A stretch of DNA of 64,000 nucleotides from Cladochytrium replicatum (GCA_025526935.1 JAHLKD010000038.1:1-64000), one strand, 5' to 3'. Shown: positions 45,243 to 57,709, counted from the stretch's first letter. Made by a program: numbers and translations. Notes: generated by a model not told the origin, from the sequence alone.

Positions 45243-46502
45243 CGATTATGAGCTTTTCCCGAAAGTCATTCATTGTCGATCTTTTGTTCTCATACTTCTT
45301 GAACTTTGTGAATCTCCAGTCCAACTGAACGCTGATTCGACATATACCCAGGATGCGAAGCATTTATCTTAAAGTCAACGGAATGACGTACCACTGGATT
45401 GTACATCTTCGTAAGCCATTGTATGCCGTTCCCAGCCTGAGTTTCGTAGAAGCGGGTGACTGTCGAACACACTGCTGCAAGTATACCTTCTGATGTGTTG
45501 TCGACGAAGCTACCGATGGCATTTATTGTCAGGTTTCCGAATGGTATCACGACAAAGGAACAAGCGAGAGTTGAGATTCAAATTGCACGCTGAAGTTACA
45601 CCACCACGTACACCACCACGTACCTGCGTCTGTATCGACGAAGTCAGTAGCTGGTTGGATCAACGGGTACAAAGTTGCTGAGACGATGATCTCCATGTGA
45701 AGTCCTCCATTATGGCTGTGCGAACACCTTTCATTGCAAGCTTGGTGAAACTCATTCCCCGATGCATCATAAAGTCTCCTCCAGAGTCTGGGTAGTGCGG
45801 ATATTTTCATTCACACAGCCGTGAACGACCTCGACAGGCTCAATGATGGCGGTGACATCAGCGATCCCAGCAACCACAGATCAGTCTCGACTTCTGCATG
45901 TTGCTGTTCCATAGGCATTGGAATAGCAGCGCCGGTCTCGGAGGTCGGACGACCGCTGACAAAGAGGGTTTCGGCTGAGCTGGTTTCGTCATCACTGCTT
46001 GCAAACGAAGGCAGCCTCATCCGTCTAAGGCTTCCAAACAACGTTGAGATCGACAGCTTTGGAGGTGCCAGAGTCGATGGCAACTCCTCTACCACATCAA
46101 CCGGATCCGCGAAAGCGCGATTCAGATCCACAAACACCGGCTTGTTGATCTCCACGCCGTCCTTCTCTGTGCTACTCCTTCACCCACTCCCTCAGGAAAT
46201 CACCAAGCTCCATCACATCCACAACCGCATGTGCCGCAAAAACACCCAACGCCACCAGACTTGAACTCCATCACCTTCACATGCACGAACGGCAAGTCCT
46301 TCCCAATATACGACAAGAACCTCTTGATCCTTCTCCGCTCCATCCCGCTCACCACCATAGGCTCCTCCCCACTCTCCGTGCTCGGAAAGAAGAACCACAG
46401 ATCCAGGCTTTCCCACCCCTCGCTGTTTCCAACCGGCCGATCACCGACACCCATGTACCGCACCATGGAAACCAACTCCGTCCGAGCTAACTCGAAGAGC
46501 AA
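45243..46502 (-). pseudogene. Most complete copy of the unrecognised gene family, frame-broken
   Basis: From high to low coordinates the minus strand reads MVRYMGVGDRPVGNSEGWES, RRRIKRFLSYIGKDLPFVHV, then ALGVFAAHAVVDVMELGDFL in another frame, then a Ser-rich part with LSISTLFGSLRRMRLPSFAS ending at 45,811, and finally separate open pieces to 45,290 (FVDNTSEGILAAVCSTVTRF). Related fragments occur at 40,600-40,862, 41,187-41,330 and 43,346-44,040. Stops and frame changes between the parts suggest decay, though unrecognised introns could explain some. No domain is identified. Confidence 0.5.
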
Positions 46503-47312
46503 GCAGTTTAGCTTTTATCAAGGGGAAGTATATCCATTTTGAAGAACAGCCGTGTCCACCTTGAAGCACAGAAGCGTACACCATTCCCGAGATTTGATTG
46601 ACGCTTTTGGGATCTTGTGAAATGTGTGTTCAATAGTTCTCGTTGAAGCACCTCATTATCGCATGACTGCTCAAAGGCTGAAGCAGCATTTTTGCATTCA
46701 GTTGAACAGCTCCAAAAATGTTTCACATTTTGCAAATTGTGTGTTTTGCTGCACAATATAATTAGCTTGTTCGATTTTTTATGTATCATTTTGCTTCAAG
46801 AGTAACTGCCGAAAAAAAAAAGCAACGCATCCAAAAACACTAAACCAATCTAAAAAGGACCAAAATCAGAAAGATCAACATTGAATTTGAAACTAAAAAA
46901 GTAGCGCTCACCAAGAGAAAGGAATCTTTTTAAGTCAATTTTTTAACAGAAACAGGTTGGGACCAATTGGATTCAGGGAAAACAGGGAGTGTGAAGGAAA
47001 TAGGATAGAAGCTTCCGTTCCGAATGGGCTGTGAGCCATCGGCTGTGTTTCATCTCCAAAAAAGGACATTTGAGAAGCAGGCTATTCGTGCCGATCAAAT
47101 CAGAGGCACATAAACAAAACGCCCAAAGAAAAGAGCCAAAAATCGAAGATTTACCTTAGTAGGGGAATCCAATTTGATGTAAAAAAATGTAACGGAGCCG
47201 ACTGCAGAAAAAGAGACCGCAAACAAAAAAGAGATGGCATTTCAGGGATCTGGCAAAGTAGGATCAAAAGTGTCGAACACCTAACCCCACGCTCCCAAAA
47301 ATCGTTTTCAAC
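46503..47312. other. Gene-free spacer, partly duplicated from the copy 1 ADAM block
   Basis: 46,503-46,900 holds nothing recognisable. From about 46,909 the sequence matches 30,621-30,990, including the fragment AAGAGAAAG.AATCTTTTTAA, and leads into the 3' end of ADAM copy 3. Confidence 0.6.
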
Positions 47313-50300
47313 TTAACGCCTTTTCCCCTGCGGCGGCGGCGCTCTGCTCCTGCTTCTCTCTCTCCTCTGTCCACCGACTTGCCGTCCCTCCCGCTCCCCT
47401 TGCAGCATCGCATTCTCAACCATCGGGCTCCCCACGTCCCGGTCCCCATACACGCCGTTCATGTCTGCAGAGTACCGCGATTCATACGGCGCCGGCGACG
47501 GCGCGTTCCCGACTCGCGGCGAGCCCTGTCGTCCTGATCCATACCCGTCATCGAACGCCCGCGAATTGTACGGCTGGTAATTATTCTCCTGCTGCTGTTG
47601 CTGCGCGGGAGAGTTCGTCCTCGTCTGCTGCTGCTGTTGCTGCGCGGGTGAGTTCGTCCTCATCTGCTGCTGCTGTGGCGGCGTCCTCCTGCCCCCGTTG
47701 TCAGTCGCGAAGTTCGTGCGCTCCGAGTTGACCTTAGCCATCTCAGGTGCGCGCGGGCCCGAGTCGACATCTCTGGCCGGGTGCGATTTCTGGAAGAACG
47801 GATTCTTGAGCATGCTTTGGGACTTTCCACCCCGCAAGGGGTTCTTTTTCGGGTCGTCGGAGAGTTGCTTGGAGGCCGAGCGCCGGCGGAGGCAGCAGCG
47901 AACGATGAGGAGGATGAGGGCGAGGACGAGGAGGGCGATGATCACGACGATGGCGATGCCGTAGCTCTGGAAGAATTGGAAGAAGCTGTAGATGGCGTCG
48001 ACTGGAAAACAAAGACGGTCAGGGTTATGTATATGGGTTTTTTTACAACGTACCAGCACCAGACCCGGTCTTACAGACTCCGTCGCGACAGCTACCGCCA
48101 AATCCGTATCCGCAAGGCGTACCATCTAATCAAGAAATTAGTGGACCTGGTACAACGTTTTGATTATTTCCCAAACATACCGATGTAGTTCTGGTTCAAG
48201 TTCAAGCAAGTCCCGTCCGAAGACTTGCAGTGGAGCGTGCACTGCAACTCCGACCCTTCGCACTGCGACACAGTTCCAAACAATGAGTTCAAGCACTGCG
48301 AGTTCCTGAGCATCCAACATAAACGTAAGCACGAATCACAGCCTTCCATCTGATTTTCCTCACCTGCTGGTGCAGTACCCGCTAGCGCACACGTTGCCTC
48401 CAAAAGAGTCGGTGCACGTCGTCCCGTCCTTCATTACAAGGTCGACCGGACACGTCGCGTTAGTGCCCGAGCACTTTTCCTCGAGATCGCAAGGACCGGA
48501 TGACGGTCGACACACGTGTCCCGCATCACGGAGCTGGCATCCGGAGCAGCACTCGTCGTTGGAGTCGGAGCACACGGCGCCGTTTTTGAACTTGCAGGTG
48601 TTTCCGTTGCAGCAAGAGTCCTTCGCGCATTGCTCTGCGGTACCGCAATCGCAGTCTTCACCATCTTCAACACAGAGAATAGGTATGAAGAAAATTAACA
48701 AAAATAATGGTTGATATTTACCTTCTTTGATTCCGTTTCCGCACACACCAGCTTTGAAGGCCGTGATCTCGTTGGGGTCTTGAAAGAATGGTGAGCATTT
48801 TTTGAACATTCCCATTGATGAAACTCACTCTTCAGGCACTTTGCGAGCCGAGTGTAGTTACTGCAAATATAGCGAATGGAGCAAGGAGAGAATTCGTTCG
48901 ACTCTGCGTTGTCCGAAGGGTGCATCACTGGTAGCGACAAAAAACACTTAGGAAAAAACAAAATCTCCGTCCAGCAATCACGCCACTCACAGTATTTGCC
49001 ATTACAGTCACAGTTTGTGCAGGGGCAGCAACCACACGACGGGGAAGTGCAAGTCGGGGAGCACATGTTGGTGTTGCAGTCGTGAATTGCACCAAAGTCT
49101 GAAAATAAAAGGTGAATCGATAGAACGAGTGGTCGGAAAATGTCCGGCTTACTGTGGGCAATTTCGTGTGCAACGACCTTCCACTCATTGGTGGTGATGA
49201 CCGACACTCCAGTTCCCGAGCTATAGGTCGTCACCCCGCCTAATAAAAACAGGATATGTAAGTCGTTTAAAATATGGCGAGACAGCCCTACCATCAGTCT
49301 GAATCTTGGAGCTGGTTGTGCAGAGTGATGCAACCCACGCCAATCCTACCGCAGACCCAGTCCTACAGTCAGGAAGTTAGTGTACCCTCCTTTTTACCAC
49401 CCGGCATTAGACGCACCCACACTTGGTGACCAAATGCCACAGACCCGCCTGGTCAGTTACAGTTCCTCTCCACTTTGAAAAGTCCGAGAGACGCTGTGTG
49501 AGGTTATACCCCGTGCTACAATCCTGGTTCCACTTCACGTTCTCGTCGTTGGGCGTGCACACGCGCTTCAGCGTCACGTTGATCAAAGTCAGCCCTATGT
49601 TCATCGACTGCTGGTAAATCGCCGACGCCGTGTTCCAGTTCTTCAGAATCTGTTGCGCAGCGGGCGTCACGCCCCCGTGCGCAGTGACGTACGTGCAATC
49701 CGCCGCGGCGGACATGAAAAGAACTTTGAGGGTCGACGGGCAACCGTCTGTCGGGTTTCCGCTGCCGCCGTTGGCCGGGAGATTGCCGAAGAGGTTGTTG
49801 GACTCTGTGAGGGAGTTGATGTTCTGCGAGAGGATATTTCCAACGATGGCACCCTGGCCTTCGGGGGTCATGGTGCCGCAGGAGCCGAAGACCGTAGTGT
49901 CGTCGCGACGACGGAGGTGGAGGTTGCCGGTCGGGCGGAGCTCTTCGTTGTTCAGGGCGGCGAGAAACTCTTTGGACTGGTCGGTGAAGATGATCATTTT
50001 GGAGCGTCGGTGGGCCGTGGGGCGCGAGAGGGGGCTGGCGATGTTCACATCATACTGAAATGTGCAGATGGATAAGTCAGTTTAATCTATCAGCAAAATA
50101 TTCTTTAGGTTACCTCTTGCTTGACGCGCTGGTAGGTAGCGACGTCGTGGATGTGGAACATCATATCGCCAGCTGTAAATGAACCCTCAAACACAAGAAT
50201 GTCCTTCTTGTCATATGTGAGGATGCTGCACAGTGACCCAATGTTAGACTCGGAGGATCGAGGCATTCGACGGATGGCACGTACTTCAGGTTTTGGAAGG

Positions 50301-50761
50301 TGATGCCCGCCCAACCACGTTCAGGTGCGACGACGTCTCCCCGGTATGTTCCAAAGTCACCCATGGGTGTCTCTGAAAAGACTTCATTTCCGTCCTCATC
50401 GATATCAGTTGTTGTAATGACGGCCTCAGGATGCAAAAGCAATGAATTCTTCTTCAGATGGAGTTTGAATGTTTGGTTGAATGCCTGGAGAGAGCAAGAA
50501 CTGTGAATGACTGTTCCGTTGAAGAAGTGCCATGGCACGAACATTGAAGTGCAAAACGAGAGCACCATGGTTGTTGTACTCGACATGGGACGTCGAGATG
50601 AAATCGTAGTACCGCACGGGGTTGGGGTTATGATGGCTGAGCGACGAAACTGGAAAATGTTGGGTTAGTGATGAGTCGCAGAGTCCAGTTATTGAAGAGA
50701 TGGTACCAGATGTAGCCAGATAGGCCAGCAGCGAAAGGATGAAGACGAGCAACGAGTTCAT
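47313..50761 (-). CDS. Membrane-anchored ADAM metalloprotease (copy 3, apparently complete)
   Basis: A multi-exon gene on the minus strand. It starts with a signal peptide (MNSLLVFILSLLAYLATSG). The prodomain includes ALVLHFN joined by splicing to AFNQTFKLHLKKNSLLLHPE. The reprolysin (M12B) domain has its zinc site split by an intron but complete: HEIAH (near 49,154) and NFGAIHDC, giving HExxHxxGxxHD. The disintegrin domain (about 48,800-48,400) is rich in paired Cys, followed by a Cys-rich region, a transmembrane helix (GIAIVVIIALLVLALILLIV) and a ~190-residue cytosolic tail with Gln-rich PAQQQQQ repeats. ADAM proteins shed or process surface proteins; fungal members are rare outside early lineages and a few yeasts. 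Copies 1 and 2 are broken relatives. I did not trace every splice site, so small errors in the protein are possible. Confidence 0.85.
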
Positions 50762-51883
50762 TTTGCAGAACAGTCGAATGAACGCAGGTCTATGTCTATG
50801 TAGTGTCTAGTTGAGGGAGTGCTTCGGCGAAGAGAGCCGGAGCGCTTCGAGAGCAAGACGCGGAGCTGAGAGAGGCTACAGCAGATGCTTTAAGCCAAGA
50901 AAGTTAAAAAATAACAATTAATGACCCGGTTGGCAAACAAATTTGAGGCGCTAAGGGTGGCTTAATGAGGGGTAAATTTGAGACATTTAATTTAAGAGCG
51001 TAGATGGGTATATTAATACTGGAAGTCACGATTTACGTGGTTTGAATAACGATCCTGATCAGATGAGGATCATAGATCATTGCTGGCCAAAACACCCTGT
51101 ATTGCCATGCAAAATGCCATATTCTGGTCCAGTACCTCAGCAGTTCGTAAGCATCTCTCTGAGAGCCTCCACGGCTACTGGTGTAGCTTCATCTTCCAGC
51201 TTACCAACAAAGGAGGATGACGTCTATAGCCTAATCAGAGAGTATGACAACCGGAAGAGAGAGAGCAACTCGTCAAGTGAGTGTCCTGCACAGGGGAGCA
51301 CTTTATCACAGTCCCATAGGCTACCAGAAAAATAGTATATAGCATTAGAGGGGATGGTAGATGTGCCGGCGAAGGTGAGCAGGAAGAGAAAGATGTCGCT
51401 GCCGGGGAATGTAGGCGTGAGGAGCTCGGGGGTCAAGAGCCAGCCGCACGCACCGGCGCGTTCAAGGCGGTTGAGTGGAAAAGAAGAAGCGTCAAGGAAA
51501 TTCGGTTGTGCTCCACTATCTCTTTATTCTTTCTTAAGTTTGCCCTCTTTCGAAAAGGCTTCAAATTACATAACTTACGTCGAAGAAAACGAGACAAAAC
51601 TTCCAATCTGCGGTGCACAAATCGGAGCCAAATGAGAACAGTAAGATCAGGCTGAGTTTCTGGCGGGCTCAACACATCGGTGTCGGAATCAAAGAAAACA
51701 AAGAACATGGGCGGACAACAACACTTTGGATTCGAGCCTGCAAAACTACGTCGTTCTTCATTCATTTTTGTTGGCCGGCGCGACCCCTGACAATTCAACT
51801 TTTGTCCCTATCTCCAATCCAATAAAACATTCAATAACAACCGTTGTCGTTCACAATCTTCAATCACACCCACCTCGAAACAC
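50762..51883. other. Stretch with one possible small gene
   Basis: The plus strand has an open frame from an ATG at 51,066 to a stop at 51,335 (90 codons; includes MPYSGPVPQQFVSISLRAST and KEDDVYSLIREYDNRKRESN). It has no recognisable family and could be a transposon leader fragment or a small real gene. The remainder, including the ~200 bp before the ADAM start and the 3' flank of the velvet gene, shows nothing else. Confidence 0.35.
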
Positions 51884-54140
51884 CTAATACTGGCCCTGTC
51901 GTCTGTATGGATCCCTGTAGGCTCCGTACCCTCCTCCAGGCGACTGCGGCCTCTGCTGCCCATTCCCTGAACCTCCCTGACTTCCCGCGGCAGCAGCAGC
52001 CGCAGCAGCAGCCGCAGCCGCCGCAGCCGCATTCACTGCCGCGTTTCCCTCACCTTGCGACCCCGTCTGCTGCTGCTGCGGTGGCGCGTACATGTGTCCC
52101 GGCGGAGGCGGCGGTGGGAGCTGGTACCCGTATCGCATGAATCCGTCCGGTCGACCGCTGGCGCTCGATCCGGGTGGACCCGCTGGGGGAGGGGGAGGCG
52201 GGGCGATGTTCGTTGGGTAGGGTTGCGGTTGCGACTGTGCGCTTGAGGATGCGGATGCGGCGGTTGGAGGCCCGACGGGGCTCGCGGGGTTCGGTGGGAG
52301 GTTTGGGTCGTTGGGGTTGGATGGGCGTGGGTAGGGGTACCCCATCATCGGCATGTAGGCACCTGGAAACAACAAGTTCAATTAAAATTGTTCCAAGGGA
52401 CCCGTTGGATCATGTAGTGGTTGTACCTGGAGGCGGCATGTTTGGGTCCCTGCTGTACATCATGTGTGGGCTCTGGTCGTGCGGAGGCGGTCGATAATCC
52501 GGATGTGCGTAGGGAGGGTACCCACCCACTTCTCGCTGTGGTGGCGGAGGGTACGGATACTGGTGCGTCATCTGCGGCGGCCCACCTCCCATCCTCTGCC
52601 CACCAGACTGTCCAACTCCTCCACCAACCGGTGCAGCATGCCCCTGCGTTGGCGGCGGCACACTCCCTTGCGATCCCTGCGGGGGCGCACCACCTTCGTT
52701 GTGCTCCGGTGGCGTGTAAGGCCTCGGCATGGGGTACGGGTATCCATAAGGCGGGTAGCCGGGGTACGGCGGGTACTGGTACATGTGCGGAGAATACCCG
52801 TGCGCAGGCGGATAGTAGTCTCGCTCTTCTCCGGGTGTCGGTGGCCTTGCGGCGGAGTCGTAGTACTCGTGCGGAAGACGGTGCGGCGGAGGGTAGCCGT
52901 ACATGGGGGGGTAGTAACCGGGCGGCGGTGGCGGCCATGGGTACGGGTACATGTGTGGCGGGAACTCGCGCTTGGCGTCTGGGTCGGGATGCTTGCCGAG
53001 AATCTCGGACTGGTGCCGTTTGACTGGCGAGTGCGAGGGCATGTCGCCACGTTCATCGTGTGAGATTGACCGGTTTCGCTTGCGATCCAGGGAGAAGTCG
53101 TCTGCGGCATCGAGTTCCTCAAGACGTCGCTGTGCGCCTTTCCTTCGGCTGATCAGAGATGGATTGGGTTGAGCTAAAATCAGATACTTGTGACAGGAAA
53201 CTACTTGCCTGATTCTGATTTTCAGTCCTTGATCAGCGAAAAATTTGGACAAAGGAGTTGAATCCGCGACTCCAGGGAACGCTTGTAGTAAGAGAGGGAG
53301 TCAGCATTGAGCTCTCCAACAAACCAATTTCTCCGACATACTCTTGTTATTGTACACCATAAATGGATCCGAAACGGTGCTCTTTCGGCGCAAAACGACG
53401 TTACTTACCGAAAAATTAGTCACAGAACTTTCGTTTCGTCAGTCTTCGACTCACTCTATTATTTCAAACAACGTAAATCGCAGCCTATATCTCCCTTCAA
53501 TGCGTATCGATATCTCTGGGAAGAAAAAAAATCCTCCATAGCTCGAATCGGTATCCTTCAATCTGTACAACGACGACGCAATGGTGCCTGTGATCGCGCG
53601 AAGAGACATGCCTTTCACGACATATATCTCCTCATTTGTATCAGGATGGATCAGCGTCGCGTAGACAAAGTAGAACGGGTTCGATAGGAATGTCCTTGAT
53701 TGGATCGAAAAGATCTTAGCTGTAACAGGGAGACGATTTAACCTTTTAGTTACCGCTTGATCACTGGGTCCTGCACGTCCAATTGAACTGTGTTGTTTTT
53801 TTGTTATTACCAAGTTGCGATTAAGTGAATTAGTAAGGTTCTGATTGGCAAGACAGGAAGTACGTACGGATAGGAAGGGGGTCCAGCGGACGGCGGTCGA
53901 CCTTATTGTTGCTAGACGCTATGTCCAAGAGTGAGTTGAGATCAAAAGCCAAAGGACTGTTATTACTTACGCCGATCTGTGAACCCCGCAGAACGGGCTT
54001 GTTTCGGCTGTTGCCGAATCTTCAATACGTATCTGCTACTTCTCGTTTAATGCGAAAACACGGAGCAATTCGGTTAGCCTATGCAGCAAGATATACAATC
54101 CACAGTTTAAAATGTGGTGAACATACTCTTCGTCGTCCAT
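51884..54140 (-). CDS. Velvet-domain regulator with a long Pro/Gly/Tyr-rich tail
   Basis: Nine exons join in frame on the minus strand: 54140-54127, 54032-53971, 53918-53868, 53787-53765, 53714-53455, 53403-53342, 53281-53209, 53148-52427 and 52362-51884 (581 residues). The velvet fold is clear: MDDEEYVLKIRQQPKQARSA, VDRRPLDPLPILQLDV, NPFYFVYATL, ITGTIASSLYRLKD, GGFFFFPEISIRIEGRYRLR, STVSDPFMVYNNKTFPGVAD and ADQGLKIRI. Velvet proteins (VosA/VelB/VeA types) are fungal DNA-binding regulators of development and metabolism. After the domain comes a basic segment (RRKGAQRRLEELD) and ~380 residues of low-complexity Pro/Tyr/Gly sequence with a 15-Ala run. The seventh intron uses a GC donor (AG|GCAAGT). 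Which velvet subtype it is cannot be told from sequence alone. Confidence 0.92.
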
Positions 54141-55071
54141 CCGAGAGAATTGGGAGCTGGCAGTTGATAGAACTGTTTAGATCTGTTTGGGGACCGTGTG
54201 TCGAAAACTGTGGGAGACAAGGTTGGCTCAGTCTGCTGTCAAGCAATGGATATCGCTTGCAAATTGCTGCCGTGCTACCCTCCAAATAACGACCAGTGGT
54301 AGTGACTTTGATCGAAAACCCAGTTTCGATCCGGACCATATGCATGCAGGCCAACCCCATCACCACTCCTTCCACCCGGGGTACTGTGCTTACCGGTTTC
54401 TGTGATTCTTACACTTACTTGTGTGCGCTGTGGCGAGCCTTCCCCGGCTGACGGGAGTCGGTGCTCGGATTGGATCGACTCCAGGGATCCCCGGGCAAGA
54501 TGTGTAGGTAGACCCCGGTCTGTTGAACACCCAGAGAAAATCCACGGCAGCTGACCCAGCCACCCACACGAAAGCCACGGACCGCGGTATCACGGGGCTC
54601 GGGCGAGTGTTTTGGGACCAGACACGCAAGGGGAGAAGGATGTGTGCGAGTGTCGGGCTGTAGGGCAGGTGTGTGCACGAAGATTCGTTCATGCATGACC
54701 GGTTGGAGAATTGTCAATCGCAACGGGGCCGATGATTAACGAAGCATCATTTTTGGGTCTTCCTTTAAACCAACAACTTCGCTTTTGGTTCCGCATTCCT
54801 TCCTATTGAGTCCGGGGGTTTGATGAAGATGGGATGGGCATTCCATTCGACGCAAATAACGGAAGGTTGTTTTAAAAATTCGCATGCGGGTAAATTTGAT
54901 AGCATAAAGCCGGGTTCCGACCACCGGTGGCAATTGATCACTCCCAAAGTCTTTTTGGTTCAAAAGCACAAACACTTCTGGGAGCGGAGCTTTGGCACCC
55001 AGCGTGTAATTTAAATACCACACGTTTTCATTTCGTGCAGTATCAGTGAAGTTTGTAGCAAGAAGTTTGTC
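54141..55071. other. Intergenic region between velvet and UCH genes
   Basis: Only short, composition-poor open frames occur on both strands, and no exon with family resemblance was found. Part of it must hold the velvet promoter (the gene points left from 54,140) and the 3' flank of the UCH gene. Confidence 0.5.
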
Positions 55072-56131
55072 TCACGCTGCATTGGCTGGTGACAGAGCCA
55101 TGAGGGTAAATTGAAGGTTCTCTGCGTAAAATTCCATTCAGTTGGTAAAGCCAAAAAACATCAACCATCTCGCTCAAACCTGGATCTCTTGCCATGAACT
55201 GTTGGACAACCGCAGCAGTATTCTGATGAAACACAAACATAAGTGCAAGTGCAGAGCCTCTCCCCAGATTACAACATACCGCAACGAAATCATTCACCCT
55301 CCCGTGGTTTACAGGACACGGCTTCCGTCCGTCCAGTTCGAAAAGCATTCCATCTTTCTGCACAAAGCACACAAAGTGAAGATCGACATCATCCTCGCGG
55401 TCTGGAACCTGGGATTGCCCCTCATGGCTTGTTTCTTCGTGAATACGGACGAGATCGTCGTCAAACTCCAGCGCACGACCGCGCTCCTCTGGTGAAGATG
55501 CGCTCATTCTATCCAAGATCCTCTTGAGAGGTCCCGTTTCTATACCATGCAAATGCCACGACGTAAACAAGAAGAATATCAAAGAAGCTCCACTCACCGA
55601 TGTCGATCTTTTCGGAATTATTTGCAAGGGCATGCAATAATGCAATGGTTCCACAAGCGTTCGCCGTCTTTTGTAGGCAGAAAAAGCCAGAGAAATCGAT
55701 CGGGCCAGATTTCAACTTCGCTTCTTCCTCGCGTCTGTAGCTTTCGTACTGCCATGAGATGACGAATACGGTTAAAAGACATTGGTAAATGTGAGGACGT
55801 GAAGTTCCTCCTGCAGCTTACAGTTTCAGTGATAGGAAACAGCATCAGAATGGCAATCACTGGTTTCGGAACCATGTCCAACAGCTCCGGGTCCAGGCCT
55901 GATCGAGCGGTTAGCACTAAAGCAATCGTTGCTGTTCCCCCGGATTTACCGTAGATATCAGTGAACGCCCAGTCACCGCCCACCCCAAGGCGTTCCATGT
56001 AGGTGTTGAGCACCTGCGCAATGAACACGCAACGCATCATCATCGTGAGGAAAGGTTCTTTCTGTGGTGCGATACAAGCATAATACCTCCGGGTTAGATT
56101 CGAGCGGCAGCCATATCGACGGAGAGGCCAT
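55072..56131 (-). CDS. Ubiquitin C-terminal hydrolase (UCHL3/Yuh1 type)
   Basis: A multi-exon gene on the minus strand. It starts MASPSIWLPLESNPE and, after an intron, continues VLNTYMERLGVGGDWAFTDI, then LDPELLDMVPKPVIAILMLF. The next exon gives YESYRREEEAKLKSGPIDFS and the catalytic Cys in CLQKTANACGTIALLHALAN. Further on come the catalytic His (VDLHFVCFVQKDG) and Asp (FELDGRKPCPVNHG). The protein ends NLQFTLMALSPANAA. This peptidase C12 family trims small adducts from ubiquitin or Nedd8 C-termini. All three catalytic residues and the oxyanion Gln region are present, so it should be active. It is divergently paired with the FIBP gene across a 135-bp gap. Confidence 0.93.
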
Positions 56132-56266
56132 TTCCCAACAACCGAGGATGCTTTTCTAGGAAGAGCCAAGTGTGCACCAATGCGAACCACGGACCGACCC
56201 ACGCGATGCCTGTCTGAGCCATTTCCAAAAATCAATTCAATTCAGCAGTGCTCCCCGGCCTCAGGA
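56132..56266. promoter_or_regulatory. Short bidirectional promoter region (UCH / FIBP)
   Basis: Only 135 bp separate the two divergent start codons, so both genes probably share promoter elements here. I did not identify a specific binding motif. Confidence 0.5.
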
Positions 56267-57709
56267 ATGTCCCCAGAGCGTTCTGCCTTCGTGTCCGATG
56301 CGCAGGTCCTGGACCGCTCTGTCTACCAGCTGTGGCTACTTGGTCTCAATGGTGGGTGGCCATGTGTGATTACCCCTCGCTACCCAGATCTCACCTTATC
56401 TCAACAGTCGAACAAGCCGTCTTCTACGCCCAGCGCAAGTTAGCCGACCGTCAGTCTTCAGACCCCACGACTGCACCAGACCCAACCTCCCAAACAAACG
56501 CCCCGCATACTCGCTCCCAAAGCATATCCGCAACTCCAAACCCGCCAACAACAAACCCCGCGTCTACTTCTCCCCACACCTCCCAGTCCCAACTCACCAC
56601 CATCGCACCACCACCGCCCCTCATCCGCGCTCTCATCACATCCCAATACCGCAACTTTGAGCTCCTGGAGCACTACCTCCACAGACCACGGCACCTCCAA
56701 ACCCAGCTCATCTTCCCGCTGGCGTCTGAAACACAGCGGTTTCTGATCGAGACGTACTACTCGTTCGATGAGCGTGTCATGAGGGACTTGCTCGGGAAGA
56801 GACTCACGTCGAGGGCACGGAAAGAGCTTGAAGAAGTCGCAGAGAAGACAAAGATTCCGCTGGCGGGGTGCAGGAGGATGTTTGACAATTTGAAGAGGAT
56901 CATGAAGCGCGTAGAGGACTCTGAAGGGAACGCTCTGCAGGTGATTCGGAACGATTTTCTCCTCAACAAAAAGATGGCAAGGTTTGATTTCACAGTTGGA
57001 TGTGCCGGACCCTTTCTGATCATCGGGTCTCTGTAGTCAATACGCAAATGTCATTTTCATTTGTACATACCGCCTCGACACCTCGAAAAAGAAGCTCTCA
57101 AACCTCAAGTTCGCAGACTTTTGTGACGTCGCGCAGATATTCAGACAGCACTTTTCCGTGCAGCCTGCTTCCCCCACCACCAACAACACAAACACAAACT
57201 CCACCTCGTCCACACCAACTACCCCGCAAAACTTGCCGCTTCCAGTCCAATCCCTCTCTATAGGAGAAGAGGTCGATCTGGGCCTCGCACAGGACTCGCG
57301 CGACATTCGCACCTTGTTGTTCAACAGCAAAGACGTGATGGACGACTACCGTGGCATTGTAACCCGACGTATCGCCGGTGCGTCGGCGTCTGCGATCGAG
57401 AAGGGCGGCGACAAGGCGTTCAAACTCGTCCTGCGGAACGTGCTGGGCATCGGGGCGGGTCTGGGGAACAACAGGGACCTCAGGGACATTTTTGTCAACC
57501 TGATTGAGAAAATCGTTGAGCCGTGTGTGGGAATGGGATGGACTGCATCGGATCTGGAGACGTTCCTGAACGCAGTGGTCCAGTCGTATGGAGAGGTCAA
57601 CGCGATCTCCGTGTCTGTCAGAAAACGGTACACAAACTCGCTGTCGAGATTGCTGACGGGGATTATCTTGGCGGCGTCGAGATTGTACGAAATTCCTCAG
57701 AAAACATGA
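56267..57709 (+). CDS. FIBP: FIBP family protein (acidic FGF intracellular-binding protein homolog)
   Basis: Three exons, 56267-56351, 56408-56981 and 57037-57709, join in frame to 443 residues. It follows the animal FIBP pattern: an N-terminal VYQLWLLGLN; a region with LIFPLASETQRFLIETYYSF, VMRDLLGKRL, and CRRMFDNLKRIMKRVED; then YANVIFICTYRL, a KKKLSNLKFADFCD segment, and a C-terminal NNRDLRDIFVNLIEKIVEPC. Animal FIBP binds FGF1 inside cells, but its conserved role outside animals is unknown. A Pro/Ser/Thr-rich insert (about residues 45-110) is specific to this protein. A fungal member suggests the family predates FGF signalling. Confidence 0.9.

Noticed and set aside
52421-53063. Two ~200-codon plus-strand frames opposite the velvet tail
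   Set aside because: They are Arg/Val-rich shadows of GC-rich Pro/Gly codons; the minus-strand velvet gene explains the region.
53209-53345. A bZIP-like reading of the minus strand (SLSYYKRSLESRIQLL)
   Set aside because: That frame lies mostly in the intron between velvet exons 6 and 7; the velvet frame joins precisely across it.
53715-53787. Apparent one-base frameshift in the velvet gene
   Set aside because: An intron from 53,764 down to 53,715 (GTGATC donor, CTAAG acceptor) restores the frame without any error.
54390-55023. Two ~100-codon minus-strand frames between velvet and UCH
   Set aside because: No family match, no splice continuity with a neighbour and low-complexity composition; treated as non-coding.
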